NCBI RefSeq assembly: GCF_025666195.1
Contig: NZ_CP102592.1
Location: 496,001 to 560,000 of the forward strand
DNA from: Xanthomonas sp. CFBP 8443
GTDB taxonomy: Bacteria > Pseudomonadota > Gammaproteobacteria > Xanthomonadales > Xanthomonadaceae
Length of the DNA: 64,000 nt
Reading direction: 5' to 3'
In this document: positions 36,578 through 44,323 of the stretch, piece after piece
Position numbering within the stretch: the first letter of the stretch is position 1
Layout: every line of letters starts with the position of its first letter
Translations under genes and position numbers: made by a program
The notes under the pieces: model-generated
What the model saw: the letters and a program-made list of their open reading frames with translations, nothing else
Database searches by the model: none
Told to the model about the DNA's origin: nothing

Positions 36578-37360
36578 ATGACCACGCCCCCGCCCAAGTA
36601 CCGCGCGCCCGCCCTGGACAAGGGCCTGGACATCCTCGAGTTGCTGGCGCGCGACGCGCGGCCGATGACCATGAGCGAGATCTCGCAGGGCATCGGCCGC
36701 TCGCGCGGCGAGATCTTCCGCATGCTGCAGGTGCTCGAAGAGCGCGGCTACCTGAGCAAGGGCGGGCCGGGCGAGGGCGGCTACGTGCTGACCAACCGCC
36801 TGTTCATGCTCGGCATGCAGCAGCCGCAGGTGCAGAACGTCACCGAGCTGGCGTTGCCGGTGATGCGTCGCCTGGCCGATGCGATCCGCCAGCCGTGCCA
36901 TCTGGTGGCGCCATCGGACGACCAGATCGTGGTCATCGCGCAGATGGACGTGCCCAGCGACCTGGGCCTGGTGGTGCGCCCGGGCCATCGCCGCCCGCTC
37001 GCCCATTCCACCTCCGGGCTGGTGCTGTTCGCCTTCCAGCAGCCCGACGCGCAGGCGCGGCTGCTGCAGCGCCTGGACGCCAGCGACATGGCCTACGACC
37101 GCGCCGCGTTCGTCGCCGCCGCCGCGCAGGTGCGTGCGCTGGGTTACAGCATCCACCCCAGCGAAGCGGTGGTCGGCGTGGTCGACCTGACTGCGCCGAT
37201 CCTGCAGCACGGCAGCGCGATCTACACCCTGACCGTGCCCTTCATCGAACGCCGCCCGCAGGAAATCGACGCGGAAGCCGCGATGCAAGCGGTGTGCGCG
37301 GCGGCGGCGGAGATCACCCGCGCGCTGATGTACAGCCCGCCGCGCAACGGCGCGGGCTGA
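36578..37360 (+). CDS. IclR-family regulator of the fucose locus
   Basis: A 260-residue IclR regulator. The N-terminal winged helix (residues 10-75) has 'ALDKGLDILELLARDARPMTMSEISQGIGRSRGEIFRMLQVLEERGYL'. The effector domain includes 'HLVAPSDDQIVVIAQMDVPSDLGLVVRPGHRRPLAHSTSGLVLFAF', where the HSTSGL segment lines the ligand pocket. It is divergent from fucP, with the palindromic operator between them, so control of L-fucose use is likely. Whether it represses or activates cannot be told. Confidence 0.9.
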   Translation: MTTPPPKYRAPALDKGLDILELLARDARPMTMSEISQGIGRSRGEIFRMLQVLEERGYLSKGGPGEGGYVLTNRLFMLGMQQPQVQNVTELALPVMRRLADAIRQPCHLVAPSDDQIVVIAQMDVPSDLGLVVRPGHRRPLAHSTSGLVLFAFQQPDAQARLLQRLDASDMAYDRAAFVAAAAQVRALGYSIHPSEAVVGVVDLTAPILQHGSAIYTLTVPFIERRPQEIDAEAAMQAVCAAAAEITRALMYSPPRNGAG

Positions 37361-37605
37361 CCCCCGGTTCGATCCTGCCGCCGGCCGGTGCGAAGGCCAG
37401 CGGGAGGAGGCTGCGTCGGTCGCCCATGGCGACGTGGCGTCGCCGAAGCGGCGCCGCGGCAATCGCCACCGGACCTGCGCGGGATGGCGTTGCAGTCCGG
37501 CCACTGGCGGCGGCGATGCAAGGCGTCGGTTGCGGTGCCGAGCCGTTCGCTGTCATCGCGCCAGACCCATGTCACCGGCCAGAAGCGGCCGGATCGGCCT
37601 CGTCC

Positions 37606-38646
37606 TCATGCCGCTTGCTCCACCCCGGTCACCAGCCCCAGCCGGATCAGGCTTTCGGCGGTGGCGACGATGGCGTCCTCGCGCGGACGCGGTGTCCAGC
37701 CCAGCAGGCGCCTCGCCTTCTCGCTGGTGGCGTTCATGTTCCGCCCCAGCAACGGCACCGAGCCGCGCATGGCCGGATCCTTCAGCGCGCCCAGGCGCAC
37801 CACCCAGTTGGGAAGCACCCGCGTATTGACCTTGCGCGCCGCCGTTCCCATGCGTTGCTTCAGCACCTGCGCCACCTCGCCCAGCCACAGGCTGTCGCCA
37901 GAGATCGCGATGAAGCGCTCGCCGTTGGCGGCCGGATCCGTCATGGCGCGCAGGTGCAGGTCTGCGACATCGCGCACGTCGACGAAGCCGCAGTTGATCT
38001 TCGGGCAGCCGGGCTGCCCTTCCAGCAGGTGCTTGATCAGGCGGATCGAGTGCGAGTAGTCCGCGCCCAGTACCGGGCCGAGCACCGCGGTCGGATTGAC
38101 CACGGACAGCTCCAGCCCGTTGCCTTCGCGCGCAACGAAGTCCCACGCGGCGCGCTCGGAGAGCGTCTTCGATTTCTGGTAAAGCCAGACATCGCCGGAC
38201 AGGTCGCTCCAGTCGGTCTCGTCGAACGGCCTGTCCCTCTTGCCGTGTCCCGCACAGATCGCGCCGAAGGCGGAGGTCAGCACGACGCGGGCGACGCCGG
38301 CCGCGCGCGCGGCGCGCAGCACGCGCAGGTTCCCGTCCACCGCGGGCCTGACCCAGTCGTCCTCGGATGTCTGCTGGCCGGTCGGCGTCGGCGAGGCGCC
38401 GTGCATGACGTAGGCGCATCCCGCCGCCGCGTCCGCCCAGTGCTCGTCCCTGTCCAGGTCGGCCTGGACGAAGGACAGGCGCTCGCCGGGCTCGGCGCCG
38501 CCCGCCTGCAGCTGCTGCCGCACTTCCGCTTCGCGCGCCAGCGTGCGCACGGTGGTGCGGACCCGATAGCCCGCGCCGAGCAGCGCCAGGATGCAGTACT
38601 GCGCGATGAAACCGGTGCCTCCGGTGACCAGCACGGTCTTGTTCAT
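37606..38646 (-). CDS. NAD(P)-dependent epimerase/dehydratase, dihydroflavonol-4-reductase-like
   Basis: A 346-residue extended SDR enzyme. The Rossmann motif VTGGTGFIAQYC is at residues 7-18, catalytic Tyr/Lys in LYQKSK, and downstream 'NPTAVLGPVLGADYSHSIRLIKHLLEG' and 'FVDVRDVADLHLRAM' are typical of the DFR/cinnamoyl-CoA-reductase-like subgroup. These enzymes reduce ketones or aldehydes of varied substrates; no substrate is known here. The ATG at 38646 has GGAGG eight bases upstream. It is divergent from a TetR repressor, with a 20-bp palindrome between them, suggesting that it is the regulated target. Confidence 0.87.
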   Translation of the reverse strand: MNKTVLVTGGTGFIAQYCILALLGAGYRVRTTVRTLAREAEVRQQLQAGGAEPGERLSFVQADLDRDEHWADAAAGCAYVMHGASPTPTGQQTSEDDWVRPAVDGNLRVLRAARAAGVARVVLTSAFGAICAGHGKRDRPFDETDWSDLSGDVWLYQKSKTLSERAAWDFVAREGNGLELSVVNPTAVLGPVLGADYSHSIRLIKHLLEGQPGCPKINCGFVDVRDVADLHLRAMTDPAANGERFIAISGDSLWLGEVAQVLKQRMGTAARKVNTRVLPNWVVRLGALKDPAMRGSVPLLGRNMNATSEKARRLLGWTPRPREDAIVATAESLIRLGLVTGVEQAA

Positions 38647-38695
38647 GTCGTGTCCTCCATGCCGCCACGCGGGTGATCCGGCGCTCGAAGCTGGC

Positions 38696-38746
38696 ATGTA
38701 TACAGCTGTATACATCCGGTGCAGACGTTTGTCTACGCGCGTATAC
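38696..38746. promoter_or_regulatory. TetR-type operator region
   Basis: ATGTATACAGCTGTATACAT (38696-38715) is a perfect 20-base palindrome. A second element GTCTACGCGCGTATAC (38731-38746) is a near-perfect palindrome with one mismatch. Both lie between the divergent reductase and TetR genes, covering the spacing expected for promoters on both strands. Confidence 0.75.
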
Positions 38747-38753
38747 TTTGGCC

Positions 38754-39347
38754 ATGAAGAAAGCCGCCAGCGCCCCCAAGCCCCGCCCGCGCGATGCCGA
38801 AGCCACGCGCGAGGCGATCCTCGCGTCCGCCCGCCGCGCGTTCGCCCAGTCCGGCTACGACGGCGCAGGGGTGCGCGAGATCGCGGCGGGCGCCGGGGTG
38901 ACGGCGATGATGGTGAACCGCTACTTCGGCTCCAAGGAGCAGTTGTTCGCCGAAGTGGTCGAAGCGACCATGACCCAGGGCAGCCTGATCGCAGGCGGCA
39001 TCATGGATCGGCCGGATCCCGGCAAGGCGCTGGCCGAAGCGCTGGTCAGGATGACGCGCGCCGATGCCACGCCGCTGGACGGTTTCCTCATCACCTTCCA
39101 TTCCGCATCCAGCCAGCTGGCCGCGCACATAGGCCGCGACAAGATCGCCGCCCATCATCTGAAGACGGTCACCGCCGCCCTGGACGGCGCGCTTCCCGCC
39201 GAACGCGCGGCGCTGATCCTGGCCATGATCTCGGGCTTCCAGGTCATGCGGCAGATGATCGCCTTGCCCGCGCTGGCCGACGCCGACGAGACCGAGCTTG
39301 CCCAGCTCCTTGGCCAGGTGTTCGACCGGTTGATCGGCTCGAGCTAG
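38754..39347 (+). CDS. TetR-family transcriptional repressor
   Basis: A 197-residue TetR regulator. The helix-turn-helix is at residues 18-64, with 'VREIAAGAGVTAMMVNRYFGSKEQLFAEVV' as the recognition segment. The C-terminal ligand domain is Ala/Leu-rich with 'ALILAMISGFQVMRQMIALPALA', the pattern of the C-terminal TetR_C subgroup. The start at 38754 follows the family N-terminus. It is 107 bases from the divergent reductase, with the palindromic operator between them. The inducer is unknown. Confidence 0.9.
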   Translation: MKKAASAPKPRPRDAEATREAILASARRAFAQSGYDGAGVREIAAGAGVTAMMVNRYFGSKEQLFAEVVEATMTQGSLIAGGIMDRPDPGKALAEALVRMTRADATPLDGFLITFHSASSQLAAHIGRDKIAAHHLKTVTAALDGALPAERAALILAMISGFQVMRQMIALPALADADETELAQLLGQVFDRLIGSS

Positions 39348-39690
39348 GTAGTCGCTGCGTCGCCTGCGGTGGCGGATCCGACGATCGATGCAGCGCACCC
39401 TGGAGCGCTGCATGGGCGCCGCGAGTGCTGCCGGGGCGAAGAGGTCATCGCAGCGGCAGCCGAAGGCGTTGAAGGCTCGCTGACGGAGGGGGGCCCTGAA
39501 TCGAAGCGCGTCCGGTCCGGCCGACATCACCGTCAGGCCGGTGCCGAGCATGGGGGCCATCCGGCCATCGGAAATGCGCTGGTGCAGTGCAGCGTGCATT
39601 GTCACCGCTTCATAATTATATCGTAATTACACTTTCGGCCGGCCGCGCTGCCAGGCGCTGCCGCCCTCCCTTTCGCCGACGGATAGCCTC
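39348..39690. other. promoter region of the mdc operon
   Basis: A 343-base gap between the TetR gene and mdcA. Most of it shows no gene or known repeat. An AT-rich stretch near 39610-39632 probably contains the mdc promoter and operator. Confidence 0.5.
39612..39630 (+). promoter_or_regulatory. candidate operator of the mdc operon
   Basis: TAATTA (39613-39618) and TAATTA (39624-39629) flank TATCG, giving an inverted pair 62-79 bases upstream of the mdcA start. It is the only AT-rich spot in the region and is a plausible site for the GntR-family regulator encoded at the end of the cluster. Confidence 0.4.
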
Positions 39691-41334
39691 ATGTCTCAAG
39701 ACTGGAACACGCTCGCCGACAATCGCCGGCAACGCCTGCAGCGGGCCGAAGGGCTGGCGCGCGGACGCTTGGTGGAGGCCAAGGACGCGGTGGCGCTGCT
39801 GGAGGCGGTGATCGAGCCGGGCGACCGCGTCTGCGTGGAAGGCAACAACCAGAAGCAGGCCGATTTCCTGTCGCAGTGCCTGACCGAGGTCGATCCGGCG
39901 CGGGTGCACGGGCTGCACCTGTTGCAGTCGGTGCTGGCGCTGCCTTCGCACCTGGACGTGTTCGAGCGCGGCATCGCGCAGCGCCTGGATTTCTCCTTCT
40001 CCGGCCCGCAGGCGCTGCGCCTGGCGCGGCTGGTCGCCGACAAGCGCATCGAGATCGGCGCGATCCACACCTACCTGGAACTGTTCGGCCGCTATTTCGT
40101 CGACCTGACCCCGCGCGTGGCGCTGGTCGCGGCGCAGGCCGCCGACCGCCAGGGCAATCTCTACACCGGGCCGAACACCGAGGACACGCCGGTGATCGCC
40201 GAGGCCACCGCGTTCAAGGGCGGCATCGTCATCGCCCAGGTCAACGAGATCGTCGACACGCTGCCGCGCGTGGACATCCCGGCCGACTGGGTCGGCTACG
40301 TGGTGCAGGCGCCGCGCCCGCACTACATCGAACCGCTGTTCACCCGCGACCCGGCGCAGATCTCCGAGATCCAGGTGCTGATGGCGATGATGGCGATCAA
40401 GGGCATCTACGCCGAATACGGCGTGGACCGGCTCAACCACGGCATCGGCTTCGATACCGCCGCGATCGAGCTGCTGCTGCCCACCTATGCCGAATCGCTG
40501 GGCCTGCGCGGCAAGATCTGCCGGCACTGGGCGCTGAATCCGCATCCGGCGCTGATCCCGGCGATCGAGTCGGGCTTCGTCAAATCGGTGCACTCGTTCG
40601 GCTCGGAACTGGGCATGGAGAAGTACATCGCCGCGCGCGCCGACGTGTTCTTCGCCGGCCCGGACGGATCGATGCGCTCCAACCGCGCGTTCTCGCAGAC
40701 CGCGGGGCTGTACGCCTGCGATATGTTCATCGGCTCCACGCTGCAGATCGACCTGCAGGGCAACAGTTCCACCGCCACCCGCGACCGCATCGCCGGCTTC
40801 GGCGGCGCGCCGAACATGGGCTCGGATGCGCGCGGCCGCCGCCACGGCAGCACCGCCTGGCTCAAGGCCGGGCGCGAGGCGGCGCGGCCGGGCGAGATGC
40901 CGCGCGGGCGCAAGCTGGTGGTGCAGATGGTGGAGACCTTCCGCGAACACATGGCGCCGGCCTTCGTCGACCGGCTCGATGCCTGGGAACTGGCCGAGCG
41001 CGCGAACATGCCGCTGCCGCCGGTGATGATCTACGGCGACGACGTCAGCCATGTGCTGACCGAAGAAGGCATCGCCAACCTGCTGCTGTGCCGCAGCGCC
41101 GAGGAGCGCGAACAGGCGATCCGCGGCGTGGCCGGCTACACCGCGGTGGGCCTGGGCCGCGACAAGCGCATGGTCGAGAACCTGCGCGACCGCGGCGTGA
41201 TCCGCCGCCCCGAGGACCTGGGCATCCGCCTGCGCGACGCCAGCCGCGACCTGCTGGCCGCGCGCAGCGTCAAGGATCTGGTGCGCTGGTCCGGCGGCCT
41301 GTACGCGCCGCCGCAACGCTTCCGCAACTGGTAA
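39691..41334 (+). CDS. mdcA: malonate decarboxylase subunit alpha (acyl carrier protein:malonate transferase)
   Basis: A 547-residue subunit that transfers malonate onto the prosthetic group of MdcC, releasing acetate. It is a CoA-transferase-like fold without a catalytic Glu acyl intermediate in the usual place. Family segments include 'EGNNQKQADFLSQCLTEVDP' near residue 50, 'GPNTEDTPVIAEATAFKGGIVIAQVNEI', 'YGVDRLNHGIGFDTAAIELLLPT' and 'GNSSTATRDRIAGFGGAPNMGSDARGRRH'. Length is normal. First gene of an operon A-C-D-E-G-B-H; an AT-rich operator candidate lies upstream. Confidence 0.96.
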   Translation: MSQDWNTLADNRRQRLQRAEGLARGRLVEAKDAVALLEAVIEPGDRVCVEGNNQKQADFLSQCLTEVDPARVHGLHLLQSVLALPSHLDVFERGIAQRLDFSFSGPQALRLARLVADKRIEIGAIHTYLELFGRYFVDLTPRVALVAAQAADRQGNLYTGPNTEDTPVIAEATAFKGGIVIAQVNEIVDTLPRVDIPADWVGYVVQAPRPHYIEPLFTRDPAQISEIQVLMAMMAIKGIYAEYGVDRLNHGIGFDTAAIELLLPTYAESLGLRGKICRHWALNPHPALIPAIESGFVKSVHSFGSELGMEKYIAARADVFFAGPDGSMRSNRAFSQTAGLYACDMFIGSTLQIDLQGNSSTATRDRIAGFGGAPNMGSDARGRRHGSTAWLKAGREAARPGEMPRGRKLVVQMVETFREHMAPAFVDRLDAWELAERANMPLPPVMIYGDDVSHVLTEEGIANLLLCRSAEEREQAIRGVAGYTAVGLGRDKRMVENLRDRGVIRRPEDLGIRLRDASRDLLAARSVKDLVRWSGGLYAPPQRFRNW

Positions 41335-41343
41335 GGGGCATCG

Positions 41344-41658
41344 ATGGAAACCCTTCGCTATCGCTACGACGGGCGCCTGGCGCCGAACGGCCGGCTCGAC
41401 CACGTGCTGGTCGGCGTGGTGTCTTCCGGCAATCTGGAAGTGCTGATCGAACCGCAGGACCTGGGTGGCGCGATGCAGATCGAGATCGTCACCGCCGCCG
41501 ACGGCTTCGGCACGATCTGGCAGGCGGTGCTCGACGATTTCGCCGCGCGCCACCCGCTGCGCGACGTGCGCATTTCGATCAACGACGTCGGCGCCACGCC
41601 GGCGGTGGTCGGCTTGCGCCTGGACCAGGCGGTGGAAGCCTTGCAGGAGGATGCGTGA
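41344..41658 (+). CDS. mdcC: malonate decarboxylase acyl carrier protein (delta subunit)
   Basis: A 104-residue carrier protein. The prosthetic group (2'-(5''-phosphoribosyl)-3'-dephospho-CoA) is attached to a serine in VVSSGNLEVL, by alignment probably Ser28. The C-terminal 'VRISINDVGATPAVVGLRLDQAVEAL' is typical. It starts 9 bases after mdcA. The gap to mdcD is filled with REP-like elements, which is unusual because mdcC and mdcD are normally adjacent. Confidence 0.93.
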   Translation: METLRYRYDGRLAPNGRLDHVLVGVVSSGNLEVLIEPQDLGGAMQIEIVTAADGFGTIWQAVLDDFAARHPLRDVRISINDVGATPAVVGLRLDQAVEALQEDA

Positions 41659-42058
41659 TGCGCCGGAGTTCGGTCTTCGCCAGGCGTCGCGGCGCACGCG
41701 CTGAGCTTCGTGCGGGAGGGGCTTCAGCGCCGACTGTCTCTGGAGTCGGCGACATGGTGGCTCCGTTGGTCGCGGCTGAAGCCGCTCCTACAGGGGGCGC
41801 TGGCCTTGCGGTAGGCGCTTCGGTTCCCAAGGCATCCGCGATGGCCGCTGTTCGGGCGTTGCTCGTCGCGACTGAAGTCGCTCCCACAAGGGATGCCTTG
41901 CCTGCGAGGAGCCCTGTGGGAGGGACTTCAGTCCCGACTGTGGCCGCAGCCTGCGCTATTTCGGCTTCGTTGGTCGCGGCTGAAGCCGCTCCTACAGGAA
42001 GCGTTGTTGCATCCGTGCCGCCCGCGTCGCACGCCTATCGCCCATACCGGAGCTGCGC
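41659..42058. repeat. REP-like array in the mdcC-mdcD gap
   Basis: Both half orientations occur: GCGGGAGGGGCTTCAGCGCC at about 41713, GGCTGAAGCCGCTCCTACAG near 41774-41793, GACTGAAGTCGCTCCCACAA near 41871-41890, GTGGGAGGGACTTCAGTCCC near 41915-41934 and GGCTGAAGCCGCTCCTACAG near 41977-41996. They lie inside an operon. A frame open from ATG 41658 (TGATG overlap with the mdcC stop) to TGA 42062 (ATGA overlap with mdcD) spans the whole array; its translation is repeat-derived and is not annotated as a gene. Confidence 0.8.
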
Positions 42059-42973
42059 ATGAGCGCGATCCCCAACAACCGCCGCCCGCGCAGCTTCTAC
42101 GAGGCCGACGCGCGCGCGCGCATCGCCGGCTTGCTCGATCCGGGTTCGTTCCGCGAGTTCGTCGGTCCGCGCCAGCGCGCGATGAGTCCGCACCTGGCGC
42201 AGCTGGACCAGCCCGGCGCGTTCGACGATGGCATCGTGGTTGGCGAAGGCCAACTCGACGGACGCACGGTGCTGATCGCCGCGCAGCAGGGCCAGTTCAT
42301 GGGCGGAGCGGTCGGCGAGGTGCATGGCGCCAAGCTCACCGGGCTGCTGCAGCGCGCCGCGGCGACCACGCCGGCGGCGGTGCTGCTGTTGCCCGATACC
42401 GGCGGCGTGCGCCTGCACGAGGCCAATGCCGGCTTGATCGCGATTTCCGAAATCATGCGCGCCACGCTGGACGCGCGCGCCGCCGGCGTGCCGGTGCTGG
42501 CGCTGATCGGCAGCGGCAACGGCTGCTTCGGCGGCATGGGCATCGTCAGCCGCTGCTGCTCGCGCATCGTCATGTCCGAGGAAGGACGGCTGGGCCTGTC
42601 GGGTCCGGAAGTGATCGAGACCGTGCGCGGCGTGGAGGAATTCGATTCGCGCGACCGCGCCCTGGTGTGGCGCGTGACCGGCGGCAAGCACCGCTACCTG
42701 CTCGGCGAGGCGCAGGCCCTGGTCGCCGATGCGATCGAGGAGTTCCGCGCCGCGGCGATCGCCGCGTTGGCGGTGCCACCGCCGGCCGAGGACGACGATG
42801 GCCTGGCGCGCATCGCCGCCGAACACGCCGCGCTGCGCCGGCGGCTGGAGACCTACGGCGACTGCCGCGACGGCGTGGACATCTGGCGCCGGCAAGGCAT
42901 CGCCGATCCCGACGCGCTGCCGCTGCTGGACACCGCCGCCTTCCTTGCCGCCGTCGCCGACCGGAGCCCGTGA
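42059..42973 (+). CDS. mdcD: malonate decarboxylase subunit beta
   Basis: A 304-residue carboxyltransferase-fold subunit that, with MdcE, decarboxylates malonyl-S-MdcC. Conserved segments: 'FVGPRQRAMSPHL', 'QQGQFMGGAVGEVHGAKLTGLL', 'LLLPDTGGVRLHEANAGLIAISEIMRA', 'GSGNGCFGGMGIVSRCCSRIVMSEEGRLGLSGPEVIE' with the acyl-CoA-binding oxyanion region. The length is normal. The start overlaps the preceding repeat-spanning frame, and the stop overlaps mdcE by 1 base (TGATG). Confidence 0.94.
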   Translation: MSAIPNNRRPRSFYEADARARIAGLLDPGSFREFVGPRQRAMSPHLAQLDQPGAFDDGIVVGEGQLDGRTVLIAAQQGQFMGGAVGEVHGAKLTGLLQRAAATTPAAVLLLPDTGGVRLHEANAGLIAISEIMRATLDARAAGVPVLALIGSGNGCFGGMGIVSRCCSRIVMSEEGRLGLSGPEVIETVRGVEEFDSRDRALVWRVTGGKHRYLLGEAQALVADAIEEFRAAAIAALAVPPPAEDDDGLARIAAEHAALRRRLETYGDCRDGVDIWRRQGIADPDALPLLDTAAFLAAVADRSP

Positions 42974-43677
42974 TGGAACTGACCCCCCTGCTGCAGCAAC
43001 TGTTCCCGCTCGGCCACCGCATCGAGGTGCATGACGGCGTGATCGGCGGCAGCGCCACCACCGCACTGGGTGAGGTCACCGTGATCGGCAGCGCCGACAA
43101 ACTCGAGGTGGGCGTGGAGCACGCGCTGGCGCTGGCCGCCGCGGTGCTGGACAGCACCCGCGCGCACCCGCAGCGGCCGATCGTGATGCTGGTCGATACC
43201 GCCGGGCAGCGGCCGTCGCGCAAGGACGAACTGCTCGGCATCAACGGCTATTTCGGCCATCTGGCGCAATGCCTGGACCTGGCGCGGCGCCGCGGTGCAC
43301 GGCTGCTCACGCTGGTCTACGGCGAATCGGTGAGCGGCGGCTTCCTCGCCTTCGGGCTGATGGCCGACGCGATCTACGCGTTGCCCGAGGCGCAGGTGCG
43401 GGTGATGGACCTGCGCGCGATGGCGCGGGTCACCAAGCAGCCGCTGGAGAAGCTGCAGGCGCTGAGCAAGAGTTCTCCGGTGTTCGCGCCGGGCGTGGAG
43501 AACTACGTGGCGATGGGCGCGGTGCAGGCGGTGTGGACCGGCGATCTGGCGCAAGCGCTGGTCGCCGCGCTGCAGGCGCCGCTGCTGGGCGACATGCGCG
43601 CGCAACGCGGCGCCGAGCGCAACGGCCGCCTGCTCGCCGCGCCGATCGCCGCGGAGGTCGCCGCCGGCCATGCATGA
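42973..43677 (+). CDS. mdcE: malonate decarboxylase subunit gamma
   Basis: A 234-residue partner of MdcD. Family segments: 'IGSADKLEVGVEHALALAAAVLD', 'IVMLVDTAGQRPSRKDELLGINGYFGHLAQCLDLAR', 'LVYGESVSGGFLAFGLMADAIYALPEAQVRVMDLRAMARVTK'. The two subunits together form the decarboxylase catalytic core. It begins one base inside the mdcD stop codon and ends 8 bases into mdcG, so translation is tightly coupled across the operon. Confidence 0.94.
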   Translation: MELTPLLQQLFPLGHRIEVHDGVIGGSATTALGEVTVIGSADKLEVGVEHALALAAAVLDSTRAHPQRPIVMLVDTAGQRPSRKDELLGINGYFGHLAQCLDLARRRGARLLTLVYGESVSGGFLAFGLMADAIYALPEAQVRVMDLRAMARVTKQPLEKLQALSKSSPVFAPGVENYVAMGAVQAVWTGDLAQALVAALQAPLLGDMRAQRGAERNGRLLAAPIAAEVAAGHA

Positions 43678-44323
43678 GCCGCTTGCCCGGCACGATCTGG
43701 TCTGGCTGGCGGCCGATGCGCCGTGGCAGGCGCGCACGCCTGGTGCGCAGGCGCGCTTGCGTGATTGGTTCGCCGCCGGCCATCCGGCGATCGTCGCGCG
43801 CGGCGATCACAGCGACGACGCGCAGGTGCTGCGTCTCGGCGTGCCGTTGCCGCCGGTCGAGGGCAAGCAGCGGCTGTCGTTGTCGGCCGAGCGCGGCGCG
43901 GTGCTGCGACAGCGCGCCGCGCTGACGCTGGACGAGGTCTGCGCGCAGGTGCAGGGACTGCCGGATTGGCAACCGCCGCTGCACGACCTGCAGGCGCTGT
44001 CCGCCACGCATGGTTTGACCCCGCGCGTGTTCGGCGCCTTCGCCTGGCAGGCGCTGACCGGCTTGCCCTACGTGCATGCCGGCTCGGACATCGACCTGCT
44101 GTGGCAGTTGCCCTCGCCGGCGCAGGCGGGCGCACTGCTCGCCGACCTGGCGCGCTGGGAGCAGCGCCACGGCCGCCGCGTCGACGGCGAAGTGCTGTTG
44201 CCCGATGGCAGCGCGGTGAGCTGGCGCGAACTGGCCGGCGACAGCGCGCAACTGCTGGTCAAGGCGTTGCGCGACTGCCGGCTGCAGCCGCGCGTAACGC
44301 TGCTGCAGGCGTGGGGGGCATGA
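43670..44323 (+). CDS. mdcG: malonate decarboxylase holo-ACP synthase (phosphoribosyl-dephospho-CoA transferase)
   Basis: A 217-residue nucleotidyltransferase that attaches the triphosphoribosyl-dephospho-CoA prosthetic group to MdcC. The two catalytic aspartates are in SDIDLLW at residues 140 and 142, preceded by 'HGLTPRVFGAFAWQALTGLPYVHAGSD'. The N-terminal 'LARHDLVWLAADA' and 'WFAAGHPAIVARG' match the family. The TGA stop overlaps the mdcB start as ATGA at 44320. Confidence 0.92.
   Translation: MHEPLARHDLVWLAADAPWQARTPGAQARLRDWFAAGHPAIVARGDHSDDAQVLRLGVPLPPVEGKQRLSLSAERGAVLRQRAALTLDEVCAQVQGLPDWQPPLHDLQALSATHGLTPRVFGAFAWQALTGLPYVHAGSDIDLLWQLPSPAQAGALLADLARWEQRHGRRVDGEVLLPDGSAVSWRELAGDSAQLLVKALRDCRLQPRVTLLQAWGA

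Noticed and set aside
41658..42062. A real gene between mdcC and mdcD
   Set aside because: Its translation consists of repeat-derived residues only (AAEAAPTG, ATEVAPT types) and no family is recognised; kept as a repeat region and discussed as a finding.
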